Of a stretch of DNA of 64,000 nt, positions 36,667-44,025 are shown piece after piece. The notes below the pieces were generated by a model. It was not told where the DNA came from. It searched no databases and worked only from the letters and a program-made list of their open reading frames with translations. The translations under genes were made by a program, and so were the position numbers. The DNA comes from CAYRPN01 sp964426135 (lineage in GTDB: Bacteria > Planctomycetota > Phycisphaerae > Phycisphaerales > Phycisphaeraceae): assembly GCA_964426135.1 (NCBI GenBank), contig CAYRPN010000017.1:1-64000 (forward strand), in the 5' to 3' direction. Positions within the stretch are counted from its first letter, which is position 1. Every line of letters starts with the position of its first letter.

Positions 36667-37434
36667 ATGCTCGTTCGCAAGCCTTACGTCGGCGGCAACT
36701 GGAAAATGAACCTGAATCTGGCTGAAGCCGAAGCGCTGGCCAAGGCGCTGGTCGCCGGGTTCAAGCACGGGGACAAGACGGAGGTCGTGGTGTGTCCGCC
36801 GTTCCCCTATCTGCCGGCGGTCGGCGCGATTCTCAAGGGTTCGCCGATCAAGCTGGGCGCCCAGGACTGCTATTTCCAGGCGAACGGCGCGTACACCGGC
36901 GAGGTCAGCGTCGCCCAACTCAAGGACGTGGGCGTGCAGGTCGTGCTCTGCGGCCACAGCGAGCGCCGACACGTCATCGGCGAAACCGATGTGCTGGTCA
37001 ACGCCAAGGTCCGAGCGGTGCTGGCGGCAGGGCTGGAGGTGATCCTGTGCGTGGGTGAGAAACTCGACCAGCGCCAGGCGGGCTACACCGATTCGATCAA
37101 CGCGGCCCAGACTTACTTCGGGCTGGCGGGCGTGAAGAAGGAGCAGATGGATCGCGTGACCATCGCCTACGAACCGGTGTGGGCCATCGGCGGCCCCAAG
37201 CCCGCGACCGAGGAAGATGCTCAGGCGGCCCACGTCCACATTCGCCAGGTCCTCTCCGAAATGTACGGCCTGCAGGTCGCCTCGGCGACGCGCATCCAGT
37301 ACGGCGGCGCGGTCAAGCCCGACAATGCCGTGGGACTGTTCAAGCAACCGGACATCGACGGCGGCTTGATCGGCGGCGCATCGCTCAAGGCGGATCAGTT
37401 CCTGCCGATTCTCAATGCCGCCGCGGGGATGTGA
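36667..37434 (+). CDS. tpiA: Triosephosphate isomerase
   Basis: 255 residues, the normal length. It interconverts dihydroxyacetone phosphate and glyceraldehyde 3-phosphate in the cytosol. All active-site residues are in place: GGNWKMN with Asn11 and Lys13, CGHSERR with the catalytic His near 96, AYEPVWAIG with the catalytic Glu near 169, and the phosphate loop GGASLK near the C-terminus. The ATG at 36667 is preceded by GTGGAGATT, a fair ribosome site; an upstream in-frame codon at 36613 is not needed. secG follows 190 bases downstream, an order common in many bacteria, but an intergenic palindrome lies between them. Confidence 0.97.
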   Translation: MLVRKPYVGGNWKMNLNLAEAEALAKALVAGFKHGDKTEVVVCPPFPYLPAVGAILKGSPIKLGAQDCYFQANGAYTGEVSVAQLKDVGVQVVLCGHSERRHVIGETDVLVNAKVRAVLAAGLEVILCVGEKLDQRQAGYTDSINAAQTYFGLAGVKKEQMDRVTIAYEPVWAIGGPKPATEEDAQAAHVHIRQVLSEMYGLQVASATRIQYGGAVKPDNAVGLFKQPDIDGGLIGGASLKADQFLPILNAAAGM

Positions 37435-37442
37435 GGCGTTCA

Positions 37443-37519
37443 CGTTCAGCGCCGGGGCTTGCCCCGTTCCGGTGGTTAACGGTGGACGTAGGGAGCGGGG
37501 CAAGCCCCGGCGCTGAACG
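37443..37519. repeat. 24-bp perfect inverted repeat R8 after tpiA
   Basis: Arms at 37443-37466 and 37496-37519 are a perfect 24-bp inverted pair with core GCGCCGGGGCTTGCCCCG. The spacer is 29 bases. It begins 9 bases after the tpiA stop and would make a strong RNA hairpin, but no U-run follows, so it is better seen as a repeat element of the same style as R7. Confidence 0.85.
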
Positions 37520-37623
37520 CGGCGGCCGGTCGAACCCGGTATGTTGACCATTGGAATACCCGATCACCGTGCGATTCGGCCGGTTGCACGCTACAATGCT
37601 GGACTTACTTCAAGGACTCGCCC

Positions 37624-38133
37624 ATGCCTGTGTTGCCATTGATGCTCGGTGCCTGGTACGTCACGCTGTTCACGCTGATGTTCGTGGGCGTCTGTCTTTT
37701 CCTCATCCTCGTCGTGCTGATCCAGAAGCCGCGCGGCAGCGGCCTGACGGGCGCTTTCGGTGGCGCCGGCGGCGGCGCGGGCAGCGTGTTCGGGTCGAAG
37801 ACCGGCGATGTGCTCACCTGGGTCACCGTGGTGTGCTTTGCATTGTTCATCGGACTGTCCATGCTGCTCACCTGGACCGCCAAACCGGGGCAGACCACGA
37901 TTGCTCCGATCCTCAACACCGGCACGGGCGACACCAATCCAAGCGGACCGGACACCTCCATCCTCGACGCCCTCAGCGGCAAGGACAGCAAGTCCGGCAC
38001 GCAGCCCGCCCCCGCCCCCGCCCCCGCCCCCGGCCCGACCCCGCCCGCGCCCAGCCCGACGGACGGCAAGATCAACCCGACGCCCGCGCCGGAACCGAAA
38101 ACCCCCGAGACACCCAAGACCGACGGCAAGTGA
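37624..38133 (+). CDS. secG: Preprotein translocase subunit SecG
   Basis: 169 residues. The first ~85 residues match SecG: a helix (about 8-30, VTLFTLMFVGVCLFLILVVLIQ), then KPRGSGLTGAFGGAGGGAGSVFGSKTGDVL and a second helix (about 62-82). The KPRGxGLxxxFGG signature is diagnostic. The last ~80 residues are a Pro/Ala/Lys/Thr-rich disordered tail (APAPAPAPGPTPP) absent from most SecG proteins. The GCTACAATGCTGG upstream (37590) may hold its -10. A probable terminator follows at 38224-38251. Confidence 0.94.
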   Translation: MPVLPLMLGAWYVTLFTLMFVGVCLFLILVVLIQKPRGSGLTGAFGGAGGGAGSVFGSKTGDVLTWVTVVCFALFIGLSMLLTWTAKPGQTTIAPILNTGTGDTNPSGPDTSILDALSGKDSKSGTQPAPAPAPAPGPTPPAPSPTDGKINPTPAPEPKTPETPKTDGK

Positions 38134-38160
38134 CATTTAGCCGGCGGGCTTGCCCGCCGC
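38134..38160. repeat. R2 left half-element at the secG stop codon
   Basis: The left hairpin arm of family R2 (ATTTAGCCGGCGGGCTTGCC and on) begins directly after the secG TGA, with no right half. It resembles the half-copy at 23472-23500, which also continues into GCGA. Confidence 0.8.
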
Positions 38161-38223
38161 GAGCGCCCAGCCTCTTGCGGCTCCCCGCCAAAGATTGATT
38201 CGATTCATTGGAGCTTCACGCAA

Positions 38224-38251
38224 CCCCCGACTGCCGTCGGGGGCTGTTTTT
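38224..38251 (+). terminator. Rho-independent terminator after secG
   Basis: An 8-bp GC-rich stem CCCCCGAC/GTCGGGGG with a TGCC loop, then CTGTTTTT. It is the clearest intrinsic terminator in the window and would end the secG transcript before repeat R1 and yicC. Confidence 0.85.
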
Positions 38252-38278
38252 CAGAGCGATTCGCAACCTTCGCATTTG

Positions 38279-38378
38279 GGAGCCGTGCAAGATCAACTCC
38301 GCAGATTCGATTCGGTTCGCTCCCAGCCGGACGACTTGGAAAGTCGTCCCACATGCGATGTTGATCCTGCACGGCTCC
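38279..38378. repeat. Palindromic element family R1, copy b (100 bp, inverted)
   Basis: Same 100-bp element as at 2872-2971 but in the other orientation: GGAGCCGTGCAAGATCAACT at the left end and TGCACGGCTCC at the right. The inner GGACGACTT hairpin is present. It lies between the secG terminator and yicC. Confidence 0.93.
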
Positions 38379-38430
38379 TTAAGTTGACTTTCACTGTCCA
38401 CAACCCAAGCCCCCTGTCCGGAGATTCGCC

Positions 38431-39324
38431 TTGATACGATCGATGACCGGTTTCGGTGACGCGGCGGAACAGGTGGACGGCAACCACTACGCGGTCGAAC
38501 TGCGCAGCCTGAACAATCGATACTTCAAGGCGACGATCCGCCTGCCCGAGGAAATCGCCAGCCTCGAAGCCGAACTCGACGCCCTGCTTCGCAACCGCCT
38601 GCAGCGCGGCTCCATCACGCTGCTCGTGAAGATGCGCGGTTCAGCCGCCAGCGCCGCTGACCAGATCAACGAGAACGCCCTGCTCACCTATCTCGATCGC
38701 CTGGAAACCCTGCACGCGCGATTCGCCGACGGCGACAAGGCGGTGCAGATCGATCTGACCGCCCTGCTCGCGCTGCCCGGCGTGCTGCAGTCGGCCGATG
38801 ACTCCCAGATACTCAGCCGCGCCAGGCCCGTGGTGATGAAGCTGACGGAGCAGGCGTGCGACAAAGCACTGGCGATGCGCCAGGTGGAGGGCAAGACCGT
38901 CGCCGCCGATCTCGCCAAGCAGCGAAGTGACATCCGCCAGCGCATCGACGAAATCGCCACCCGCGGCCCCACCGTCATCAACGAGTACCACCTGCGCCTC
39001 AAGAACCGCATCAACGAACTGATGGCGGCGTCGCAGTTGAAAGTGGATGAGAAAGACCTGATCCGCGAAGTCGCCATCTTCGCCGAGCGCTCCGACATCT
39101 CCGAAGAGATCAACCGCCTGCGCGGGCACCTGGAGCAGTTCGACAAGATCGTGAGCAAGGCCGGCGATTCGGTCGGCCGCACGCTGGAGTTCCTCTCGCA
39201 GGAGATGCTGCGCGAGGCGAACACGATCAGCAGCAAGAGCAACGACGCGACGATCAGCCGGGCGATCGTGGAGGTGAAAGGCGCCATCGACCGGATCAAG
39301 GAGCAGGCGGCGAACGTGGAGTGA
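38431..39324 (+). CDS. yicC: YicC-family endoribonuclease
   Basis: 297 residues, the normal length. YicC proteins are stress-linked endoribonucleases. The start is a TTG at 38431: the family N-terminus MIRSMTGFG begins exactly there and GGAG lies 8 bases upstream. The N-terminal domain (LRSLNNRYFKATIRLPEEI, LRNRLQRGSITLLVKM) and the C-terminal DUF1732-type region (VDEKDLIREVAIFAERSDISEEINRLRGHLEQF, then GRTLEFLSQEMLREANTISSKS) are complete. An ATG 12 bases downstream would lose MIRS, which is conserved. It stands between two R1 elements. Confidence 0.95.
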   Translation: MIRSMTGFGDAAEQVDGNHYAVELRSLNNRYFKATIRLPEEIASLEAELDALLRNRLQRGSITLLVKMRGSAASAADQINENALLTYLDRLETLHARFADGDKAVQIDLTALLALPGVLQSADDSQILSRARPVVMKLTEQACDKALAMRQVEGKTVAADLAKQRSDIRQRIDEIATRGPTVINEYHLRLKNRINELMAASQLKVDEKDLIREVAIFAERSDISEEINRLRGHLEQFDKIVSKAGDSVGRTLEFLSQEMLREANTISSKSNDATISRAIVEVKGAIDRIKEQAANVE

Positions 39325-39359
39325 CTTCTCTTTCAGAGCCGGCCGCGATCAAACCCTTA

Positions 39360-39459
39360 GGAGCCGCGCAGGATCAACATCGCATGTGGGACGACTTTCC
39401 AAGTCGTCCGGCTGGGAGCGAAACGATTCGAATCTGCGGAGTTAATGTTGCACGGCTCC
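39360..39459. repeat. Palindromic element family R1, copy c (100 bp)
   Basis: GGAGCCGCGCAGGATCAACA at the left and TTGCACGGCTCC at the right, with the inner GGACGACTT hairpin. It is flanked on both sides by TTA, which may be a 3-bp target duplication. Repeat R4 starts seven bases later. Confidence 0.93.
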
Positions 39460-39465
39460 TTAGTT

Positions 39466-39552
39466 TAGCGGTCGGGCCGAGTCGGGGAGGCCCACCTGTG
39501 TCTTGGATGCCGAGGGAAACAGGTGGGCCTCGCGGACTCGGCCCGACCGCTA
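39466..39552. repeat. Palindromic element family R4, copy a (87 bp)
   Basis: Arms TAGCGGTCGGGCCGAGTC and GACTCGGCCCGACCGCTA, with an inner pair around GAGGCCCACCTGT/ACAGGTGGGCCTC. A second copy (56182-56263) lies inside R1-type arms. Confidence 0.9.
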
Positions 39553-39744
39553 TTGACGGTCACTTTAGTAAACGCCGCCGATGGCTGGATTCGGACTCCC
39601 CTCCCTCCTAGGGAGGGGCGGGGGGAGGGTCGGGTCAGCAGCCTGATTGGAGCCACAATCATGCAGTTCGCCCGACCCTCCCCTAACCCCTCCCTAAGAG
39701 GGAGGGGAATCGAACCGCGGCCTTTTCTAAAGTGACCGTCAATA
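39551..39744. repeat. Nested palindrome R5
   Basis: The outer arms TATTGACGGTCACTTTAG (39551-39568) and its perfect complement (39727-39744) enclose an inner inverted pair of CCCTCCCT/AGGGAGGG and GAGGGTCGGG/CCCGACCCTC tracts (39593-39712). It follows R1c and R4a without a gap, so 39360-39744 is a chain of elements. No gene is seen in the 520-base interval between yicC and nuoI. Confidence 0.87.
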
Positions 39745-39847
39745 GACGGGATCGATTCATTGGCACACCCGGGCGAATCGCACTAAACTGACTGCGTCCG
39801 CTCTCCGGCATCGCCGGGACCGGCACTGCCCAACGCAGGGATTTTCC

Positions 39848-40432
39848 ATGAGCCGCAAAAACAAACCCGGATACTTCGGCGAAATCTTCCAGTCGCTCAA
39901 GTCCATCGCCATCGGCATGAAGATCACGCTCAAGTACATGTTCCAGCGCAGCGTGACCATCAGCTATCCCTTCGAACGCATCGCCTTCGCCCCGCGCTAC
40001 CGCGGCATCCACGAGTTCGAGGCCGACCGCTGCATCGCCTGCGACATGTGCGCCAAGGCCTGCCCCGTCGACTGCATCTACATCGACAAGTCCGGCCCCC
40101 GCAAGATCGACAAGACCACCAACAAGGTCGACACCAAGGGCGGCGAACTGCTGCGCTACGCCATCGACTATCAGAAGTGCATGTTCTGCGCCCTGTGCAC
40201 CGAGCCTTGCCCCACCGAGTGCATCCACATGGGCAAGAACCACGACCTGTCCAGCTACAGCCGGGCGGACATGGTGGTGGAGTTCGCCGAGATCGACAAG
40301 AAGGGCCTGCGCACGCCGATCCCGCTCTGGGTGGAGCGCAACGCCCCGACGATTCCGTGGGTGGCGGCGGAGAAGAAGCGCATGGAAGCCGGCAAACTGG
40401 CGACGAAGGAAGCGAACATTCCGCCGGTGTGA
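39848..40432 (+). CDS. nuoI: NADH-quinone oxidoreductase subunit I-type ferredoxin
   Basis: 194 residues. Two 4Fe-4S clusters are bound by C62-C65-C68-C72 (CIACDMCAKACP) and C111-C114-C117-C121 (CMFCALCTEPCP), the pattern of NuoI, which hands electrons from the peripheral arm towards quinone. The N-terminal amphipathic region (GEIFQSLKSIAIGMKITLKYMF) is the membrane-facing helix of this family. No other nuo gene is nearby. It may serve a dispersed complex I or another ferredoxin-linked complex. TAAACT near 39783 may be part of its promoter. Confidence 0.9.
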   Translation: MSRKNKPGYFGEIFQSLKSIAIGMKITLKYMFQRSVTISYPFERIAFAPRYRGIHEFEADRCIACDMCAKACPVDCIYIDKSGPRKIDKTTNKVDTKGGELLRYAIDYQKCMFCALCTEPCPTECIHMGKNHDLSSYSRADMVVEFAEIDKKGLRTPIPLWVERNAPTIPWVAAEKKRMEAGKLATKEANIPPV

Positions 40433-40463
40433 TCGGGCGCCGCGGCCCAGGCAATCGATCCAA

Positions 40464-40665
40464 GTGGCCGGCCACGCACCCCCGGGGGCCAAAAACACAG
40501 GCTAACTCCTGCTTCTAAAGCCGGTTATCATTTTGACTGCCAAAAAGGTAGGACACTTTCCGGCCACTCTTTGCGGCCGTCTTTCTCGTTCGGTTTCGAT
40601 CGAAAACATGTCAAAGAACAGTGCGGCCCCGAAAGCCGGCCGTCGGCATCGACTACCTTACATTG
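40464..40665 (-). repeat. 202-bp conserved element R3, copy b
   Basis: The reverse complement of this segment aligns over its full length with 27646-27847, with one-base shifts only. The same blocks are conserved (see copy a). It begins 32 bases after the nuoI stop and points back towards nuoI, so here it is not a 5' leader. I see no protein frame in it. Confidence 0.88.
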
Positions 40666-40762
40666 TCCGATCAATGCCCGAAGTTACGGCCCGCCGGACG
40701 AGCTTTCCGCGAGGCGCGGGCCTTGCCATCCAGCCCGCTCAAGTCGTGCTCCACTCAACTCA

Positions 40763-41030
40763 TCACCCGCCGTTCTGCCCCACGATCTGTTTGCCATCGA
40801 AGAAGTAAGGAACGGAGCCGAAATAACTTCGCGAATTGGCGGTGCGCCATTTAGCCGGCGGGCTTGCCCGCCGAGGGCGTCTCGGCGGGCAAGCCCGCCG
40901 GCTAAATCGAGAACTTATTACGGTCCCGTTCCTAAACCCACCGCGCTGCGATGTCGTTCTTGATCTGCTTCCAGGTCCTGCCGCTGTCGTTGGAAACGCG
41001 GAAACCGGCGGGCCGGTTGCTGGCAAGCAT
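40763..41030 (-). pseudogene. Duplicated C-terminal fragment of the BNR-like gene, broken by R2
   Basis: Minus-strand sequence at 40934-41030 encodes LASNRPAGFRVSNDSGRTW and KQIKNDIAAR; at 40763-40807 it encodes YFFDGKQIVGQNGG and a stop. The intact neighbour (41698-42879) ends NWPAGFRVSSDNGRTWKQIK, TDIAARRVYFFDGKQVVGQNGG. So this is a partial tandem duplicate of that gene's 3' end, with the 126-bp element R2 copy e inserted between the Arg and Tyr codons. No N-terminal part is present and it cannot make a product. Confidence 0.85.
40808..40933. repeat. Palindromic element family R2, copy e (126 bp), inserted
   Basis: AGGAACGG and CCGTTCCT are the perfect outer ends, followed by AAATAACTTC/GAACTTATTA-like arms and the GC hairpin. 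Comparison with the intact neighbour gene shows it is an insertion. Left flank GAAGTA and right flank TAAACCC are compatible with duplication of a TA dinucleotide, as in mariner/IS630-type MITEs; this is inference from one site. Confidence 0.88.
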
Positions 41031-41084
41031 TTTCCTTTCACGCCGACGTGTTGTATCATATGCCAATACCCCGGGGAACCGTCG

Positions 41085-41342
41085 ATGCCGCACTTCATGC
41101 ACATCAACGGGTCAGACGAGAACCTTGCACACGTGACTGAGCATGGGGTGACGCCGGAGGAATTTGAACAGGTCCTGGCTCGGAGTTTTGACAATCGCCA
41201 GCGCAGTTACACCGACCCCGCCAACTGGCTGGTCAAGGGCCTGACCGACGCAGGTCGGCTGTTGATCGTCGTCTTCGAATGGGAGCAGGACATCGATCTG
41301 ATCAACCCCGTGACGGCCTACGAGCCGGGAGAGGTCATCTGA
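41085..41342 (+). CDS. BrnT/DUF4258-like putative toxin
   Basis: 85 residues from the ATG at 41085. HVTEHGVTPEEFEQVLARSF (where BrnT-type toxins have a similar helix), then WLVKGLTDAGRLLIVVFEWEQDIDLINPVTAYEP resembles the beta-sheet of the small RelE/BrnT-like group. The family call is tentative. It is followed at once (TGAC, then ATG at 41344) by an HTH gene, the layout of toxin-antitoxin pairs such as HigBA and BrnTA. Confidence 0.6.
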   Translation: MPHFMHINGSDENLAHVTEHGVTPEEFEQVLARSFDNRQRSYTDPANWLVKGLTDAGRLLIVVFEWEQDIDLINPVTAYEPGEVI

Positions 41343-41343
41343 C

Positions 41344-41682
41344 ATGCAATTCGAACGCGTGAATCGACCGTTGACCGCGGAACAGCGAACCCGACACGAG
41401 AAAATCCGCGCGGAAATCGACCGCAACAAGCCGCAGTTCAACCGCGAGGCGAAGGCCTTGAAACAGGAACTGCTGGAAGTGGCACAGGCGATGAAGGCGC
41501 TCAAGCGCGAGCGCAAAGCCCGTGGCCTGTCCTTGACCGACATCGCGGAAAAGAGCGGCATCGACAAGGCCAATCTGTCGCGCCTGGAGAATGACCCCTA
41601 CCCGAATCCCACACTGGAAACCCTCAGTCGAATCGCACACGCGATCGGTGTCAGACTGACAATCGGCGTCGCGGCTGCATAA
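41344..41682 (+). CDS. XRE-family antitoxin-like regulator
   Basis: 112 residues. The C-terminal half is a helix-turn-helix: MKALKRERKARGLSLTDIAEKSGIDKANLSRLEND then NPTLETLSRIAHAIGVRLTIG. The N-terminal half is a basic/acidic coiled region (RHEKIRAEIDRNKPQFNREAKAL) that probably contacts the partner. The start is one base after the toxin-like gene's stop codon. It resembles HigA/HipB-type antitoxins and likely represses its own operon. Confidence 0.78.
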   Translation: MQFERVNRPLTAEQRTRHEKIRAEIDRNKPQFNREAKALKQELLEVAQAMKALKRERKARGLSLTDIAEKSGIDKANLSRLENDPYPNPTLETLSRIAHAIGVRLTIGVAAA

Positions 41683-41697
41683 TGCCTCCCGACACGA

Positions 41698-42879
41698 TCA
41701 CCCGCCGTTCTGCCCCACCACCTGTTTGCCATCGAAGAAATAAACCCGCCGCGCCGCGATGTCGGTCTTGATCTGCTTCCAGGTCCTGCCGTTGTCGCTG
41801 GAGACGCGGAAACCGGCGGGCCAGTTGCTGGCGACCATCAGGCCGGGATTCGAAGCCGCGCTGGCGGCAGCAGCGCCCACGGCGTTGGGGTGGCCGTAGC
41901 CTTTGCTTTCGCGGCGGATCCATGTCACGCCGTCGGCGGATTCGTAGAAGCAGTCCTTGCCGCGCACGAGAAATTGCGTGCCGGTCCACAAGCCCTCGTG
42001 ACTGGGCTTGCCGGTGTCGGCGTCCGGGAAGGCGATCGGTTCCCACTTGATGCCGTCGATGCTGCTGACGTGCGGTTGCTTTTCGCGCAGCCAGATGAAG
42101 CGGCCAGACGCCTGCGGCGTTTCCGCTAAACGATGTTGATCGGGACCGACAACTTTTCCGACGGACGCCTGCGGGGTTTCCTTCGGCGGGATTCCGAACG
42201 CAAGGTTGAACTGCCCCGGGCGTTTGTCCTCGGCGATCACTTCGTGATGCAGCCAGCTTTCGCCGTCTTTGGTCACGCTGACGCGCTGCTCGCCGACACA
42301 GACGAAGACGCCGTTGCCGAACACGGTCTTTCGCACGTGGCCTGCGCCGTCCTTGCCCCAGACGGGCGTGGCGAGTTTGGGCGTGTGCTTCGTCCACTTC
42401 ACGCCTTCGGTGGAGACGAGGATTTCGCCGGCGGTGGGCGCGATGAACCGGCCGTTGCCGAAGTCCACACTGAAAGCGCCGTGCGGAGCGTCGGCCAGTT
42501 CCCACTTCCGCGCGTCCCGGGAGACGAGAATGTTCTTCGCATTGCCCACGACGACGAACACGCCGTTGCCGTAGGCAAGGCAGCGGAGGAGGTTGTTGTT
42601 GGCGTGATTGAACTGCTCGGTGACGCAGCCGCCCTTGAAGACATTTTCCCAGGACTCGCCATCGCGGGAGAGATGGACCGTGCCGAATTCCGCCTCGCGC
42701 TCGTGGCCATCGGGTTCTTTGGTATTGATGCCGCCGATGGCGATGAAGTAGCCGGCGGGTGCATGCGGATTGGCGACCGGACCGCGTGCGTCAGGGGTGG
42801 GCTTGTCTTCCGCGTGGGCCGTCGCCAGCGAAATCAGGCCAGAAATCACCAGCATCCACATGGCTTTGGAAGATCGCAT
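41698..42879 (-). CDS. Secreted BNR/sialidase-like repeat protein
   Basis: 393 residues from the ATG at 42879 (AGAGG upstream). A signal peptide (AMWMLVISGLISLATAHA) leads into Asp-box-like blades: SRDGESWENVF, SRDARKWELAD, STEGVKWTKHTP, TKDGESWLHHEV, SADGVTWIRRESKG and SSDNGRTWKQIKTD. That gives about six BNR/Asp-box repeats of the propeller type found in sialidases and in photosystem-assembly-like proteins. No catalytic sialidase Arg triad is obvious, so it may be a binding protein. An in-frame insert with direct repeats ETPQAS...ETPQAS near residues 235-260 contains a motif found elsewhere (see findings). Its 3' end is duplicated and broken downstream. Confidence 0.78.
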   Translation of the reverse strand: MRSSKAMWMLVISGLISLATAHAEDKPTPDARGPVANPHAPAGYFIAIGGINTKEPDGHEREAEFGTVHLSRDGESWENVFKGGCVTEQFNHANNNLLRCLAYGNGVFVVVGNAKNILVSRDARKWELADAPHGAFSVDFGNGRFIAPTAGEILVSTEGVKWTKHTPKLATPVWGKDGAGHVRKTVFGNGVFVCVGEQRVSVTKDGESWLHHEVIAEDKRPGQFNLAFGIPPKETPQASVGKVVGPDQHRLAETPQASGRFIWLREKQPHVSSIDGIKWEPIAFPDADTGKPSHEGLWTGTQFLVRGKDCFYESADGVTWIRRESKGYGHPNAVGAAAASAASNPGLMVASNWPAGFRVSSDNGRTWKQIKTDIAARRVYFFDGKQVVGQNGG

Positions 42880-42942
42880 GAAGCCTCTCGTGTTGGGCAA
42901 CCCCACGATTGTAAACTATGCTCGCGCCGTCAAGGACAAGTC

Positions 42943-43446
42943 ATGCAAGCCGACGAAATCGAGTCCTGCCTCCGCGAATTGAACGACGAACTGGCCGCCG
43001 CGTCGGTCAAGGGTGAAATCTGTCTCTACGGCGGCGCGGTGATGTGCCTCGTCTATCAAGCGCGGCCGGACACCAAAGATGTCGATGCTGTCTTCGAACC
43101 GAGCGCCATCATCCGCCAGGCGATCCAACGAGTCGCCCAGCGGCGCGGCCTGCGCGAAGACTGGATGAACGACGGCGTCAAGGGCTTTCTTCGCGCTCAT
43201 GACACTCGCGTTTTTCTCGACCTCTCGAACCTCACCGTGTACGTCCCCGACCCTAATTACCTGCTGGCGATGAAATGCCTGGCGGCGCGGGCGGACACCA
43301 AGGACGCCGACGACGTGCGCTTCCTGACCAGGGCGCTGGGGCTGAGTTCCGCCGAGCAGGTCATCGAGCGCTTGCGGCGCTACTATCCCAACGAGCAGAT
43401 CAAGCCTGCCACGCGTTTCTTCATCGAAGAGATCATGTCCCCATGA
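42943..43446 (+). CDS. Nucleotidyltransferase-like protein (DUF6036 type)
   Basis: 167 residues. EICLYGGAVMCLVYQARPDTKDVDAVFEP is the nucleotidyltransferase core: GG then D-x-D, as in AbiEii/DUF6036 proteins that act as toxins or tRNA-modifying enzymes. Further on, LLAMKCLAARADTKDADDVRFLTRALG is the second conserved block. The start ATG at 42943 lies 64 bases from the divergent BNR gene. The stop overlaps the start of a 117-residue gene (ATGA at 43443), a strong sign of a two-gene module, perhaps a toxin-antitoxin or abortive-infection-like pair. Confidence 0.77.
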   Translation: MQADEIESCLRELNDELAAASVKGEICLYGGAVMCLVYQARPDTKDVDAVFEPSAIIRQAIQRVAQRRGLREDWMNDGVKGFLRAHDTRVFLDLSNLTVYVPDPNYLLAMKCLAARADTKDADDVRFLTRALGLSSAEQVIERLRRYYPNEQIKPATRFFIEEIMSP

Positions 43447-43796
43447 ACACCGCCGCGCAGACCATGAAGCGCATTGAAGCGGAGTTGCCGCACTGGCAGA
43501 TTCCGCTGATGGATTTCGTGGACGATCTGCGTCACGACCGAGATCCGGCGGCGATCTGCCAACCGTTCACCGCAAGCGATCCGCGCTTTGCGGCGCTGCT
43601 GGCGGCGACGATCGAGGCGCTGTGCCGCGAACTAGGCTGGAAGCCGCCGGCGTGGCTGAACGACGTGCGCGGACTGCCCGAGCCGTGGTTCGTCTCCGGC
43701 TTTCAGAGCCTCAAAGCCATCGCGCTGGCGGAAAGCCCGGTGTGGTTCCGCATGCGGAATATCTTTGTGCTGGCGAATTTTCTGGTGCGGGTGTGA
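43443..43796 (+). CDS. Partner protein of the nucleotidyltransferase, unknown family
   Basis: 117 residues, helix-rich: MKRIEAELPHWQIPLMDFVDDLRHDRDP, then WLNDVRGLPEPWFVSGFQSLKAIALAESPVWFRMRNIFVLANFLVRV. The start overlaps the nucleotidyltransferase stop, so the two are co-translated. I do not recognise a family. By context it may be the antitoxin or co-factor of the module. No DNA-binding motif is visible. Confidence 0.66.
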   Translation: MNTAAQTMKRIEAELPHWQIPLMDFVDDLRHDRDPAAICQPFTASDPRFAALLAATIEALCRELGWKPPAWLNDVRGLPEPWFVSGFQSLKAIALAESPVWFRMRNIFVLANFLVRV

Positions 43797-43968
43797 TGCC
43801 ATCCGTACCACGCATGTTCGCTGGCTTTGCGAAGGCGACAAAACGTCGCACAACGGCACCGCCGCGCGGCAATCCACGTAAATCTAAGCTATCCTTGTCT
43901 CTTTCCCCCACGGTCGACATCGGTCGTCCGCGGTGACCTGCCCGCGAAACTCGCCTTGCACACTCCCT

Positions 43969-44007
43969 ATTCGACATTAGACATTCGACACTAGACATTC
44001 GACATTC
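43969..44007. repeat. GACATTCGACATTAG minisatellite
   Basis: Four near-repeats of ATTCGACA(T/C)TAGAC directly upstream of serA; the last unit ends 18 bases before the ATG, so a promoter or ribosome site could lie within it. The ~230-base gap before serA otherwise shows no gene. Confidence 0.75.
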
Positions 44008-44025
44008 CCTCTTCCAAAACGAAAC

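Noticed and set aside
39700..39720. tRNA T-arm-like sequence GGTTCGATTCC on the minus strand
   Set aside because: It is part of the R5 inverted repeat; no acceptor stem, anticodon arm or CCA fits around it.
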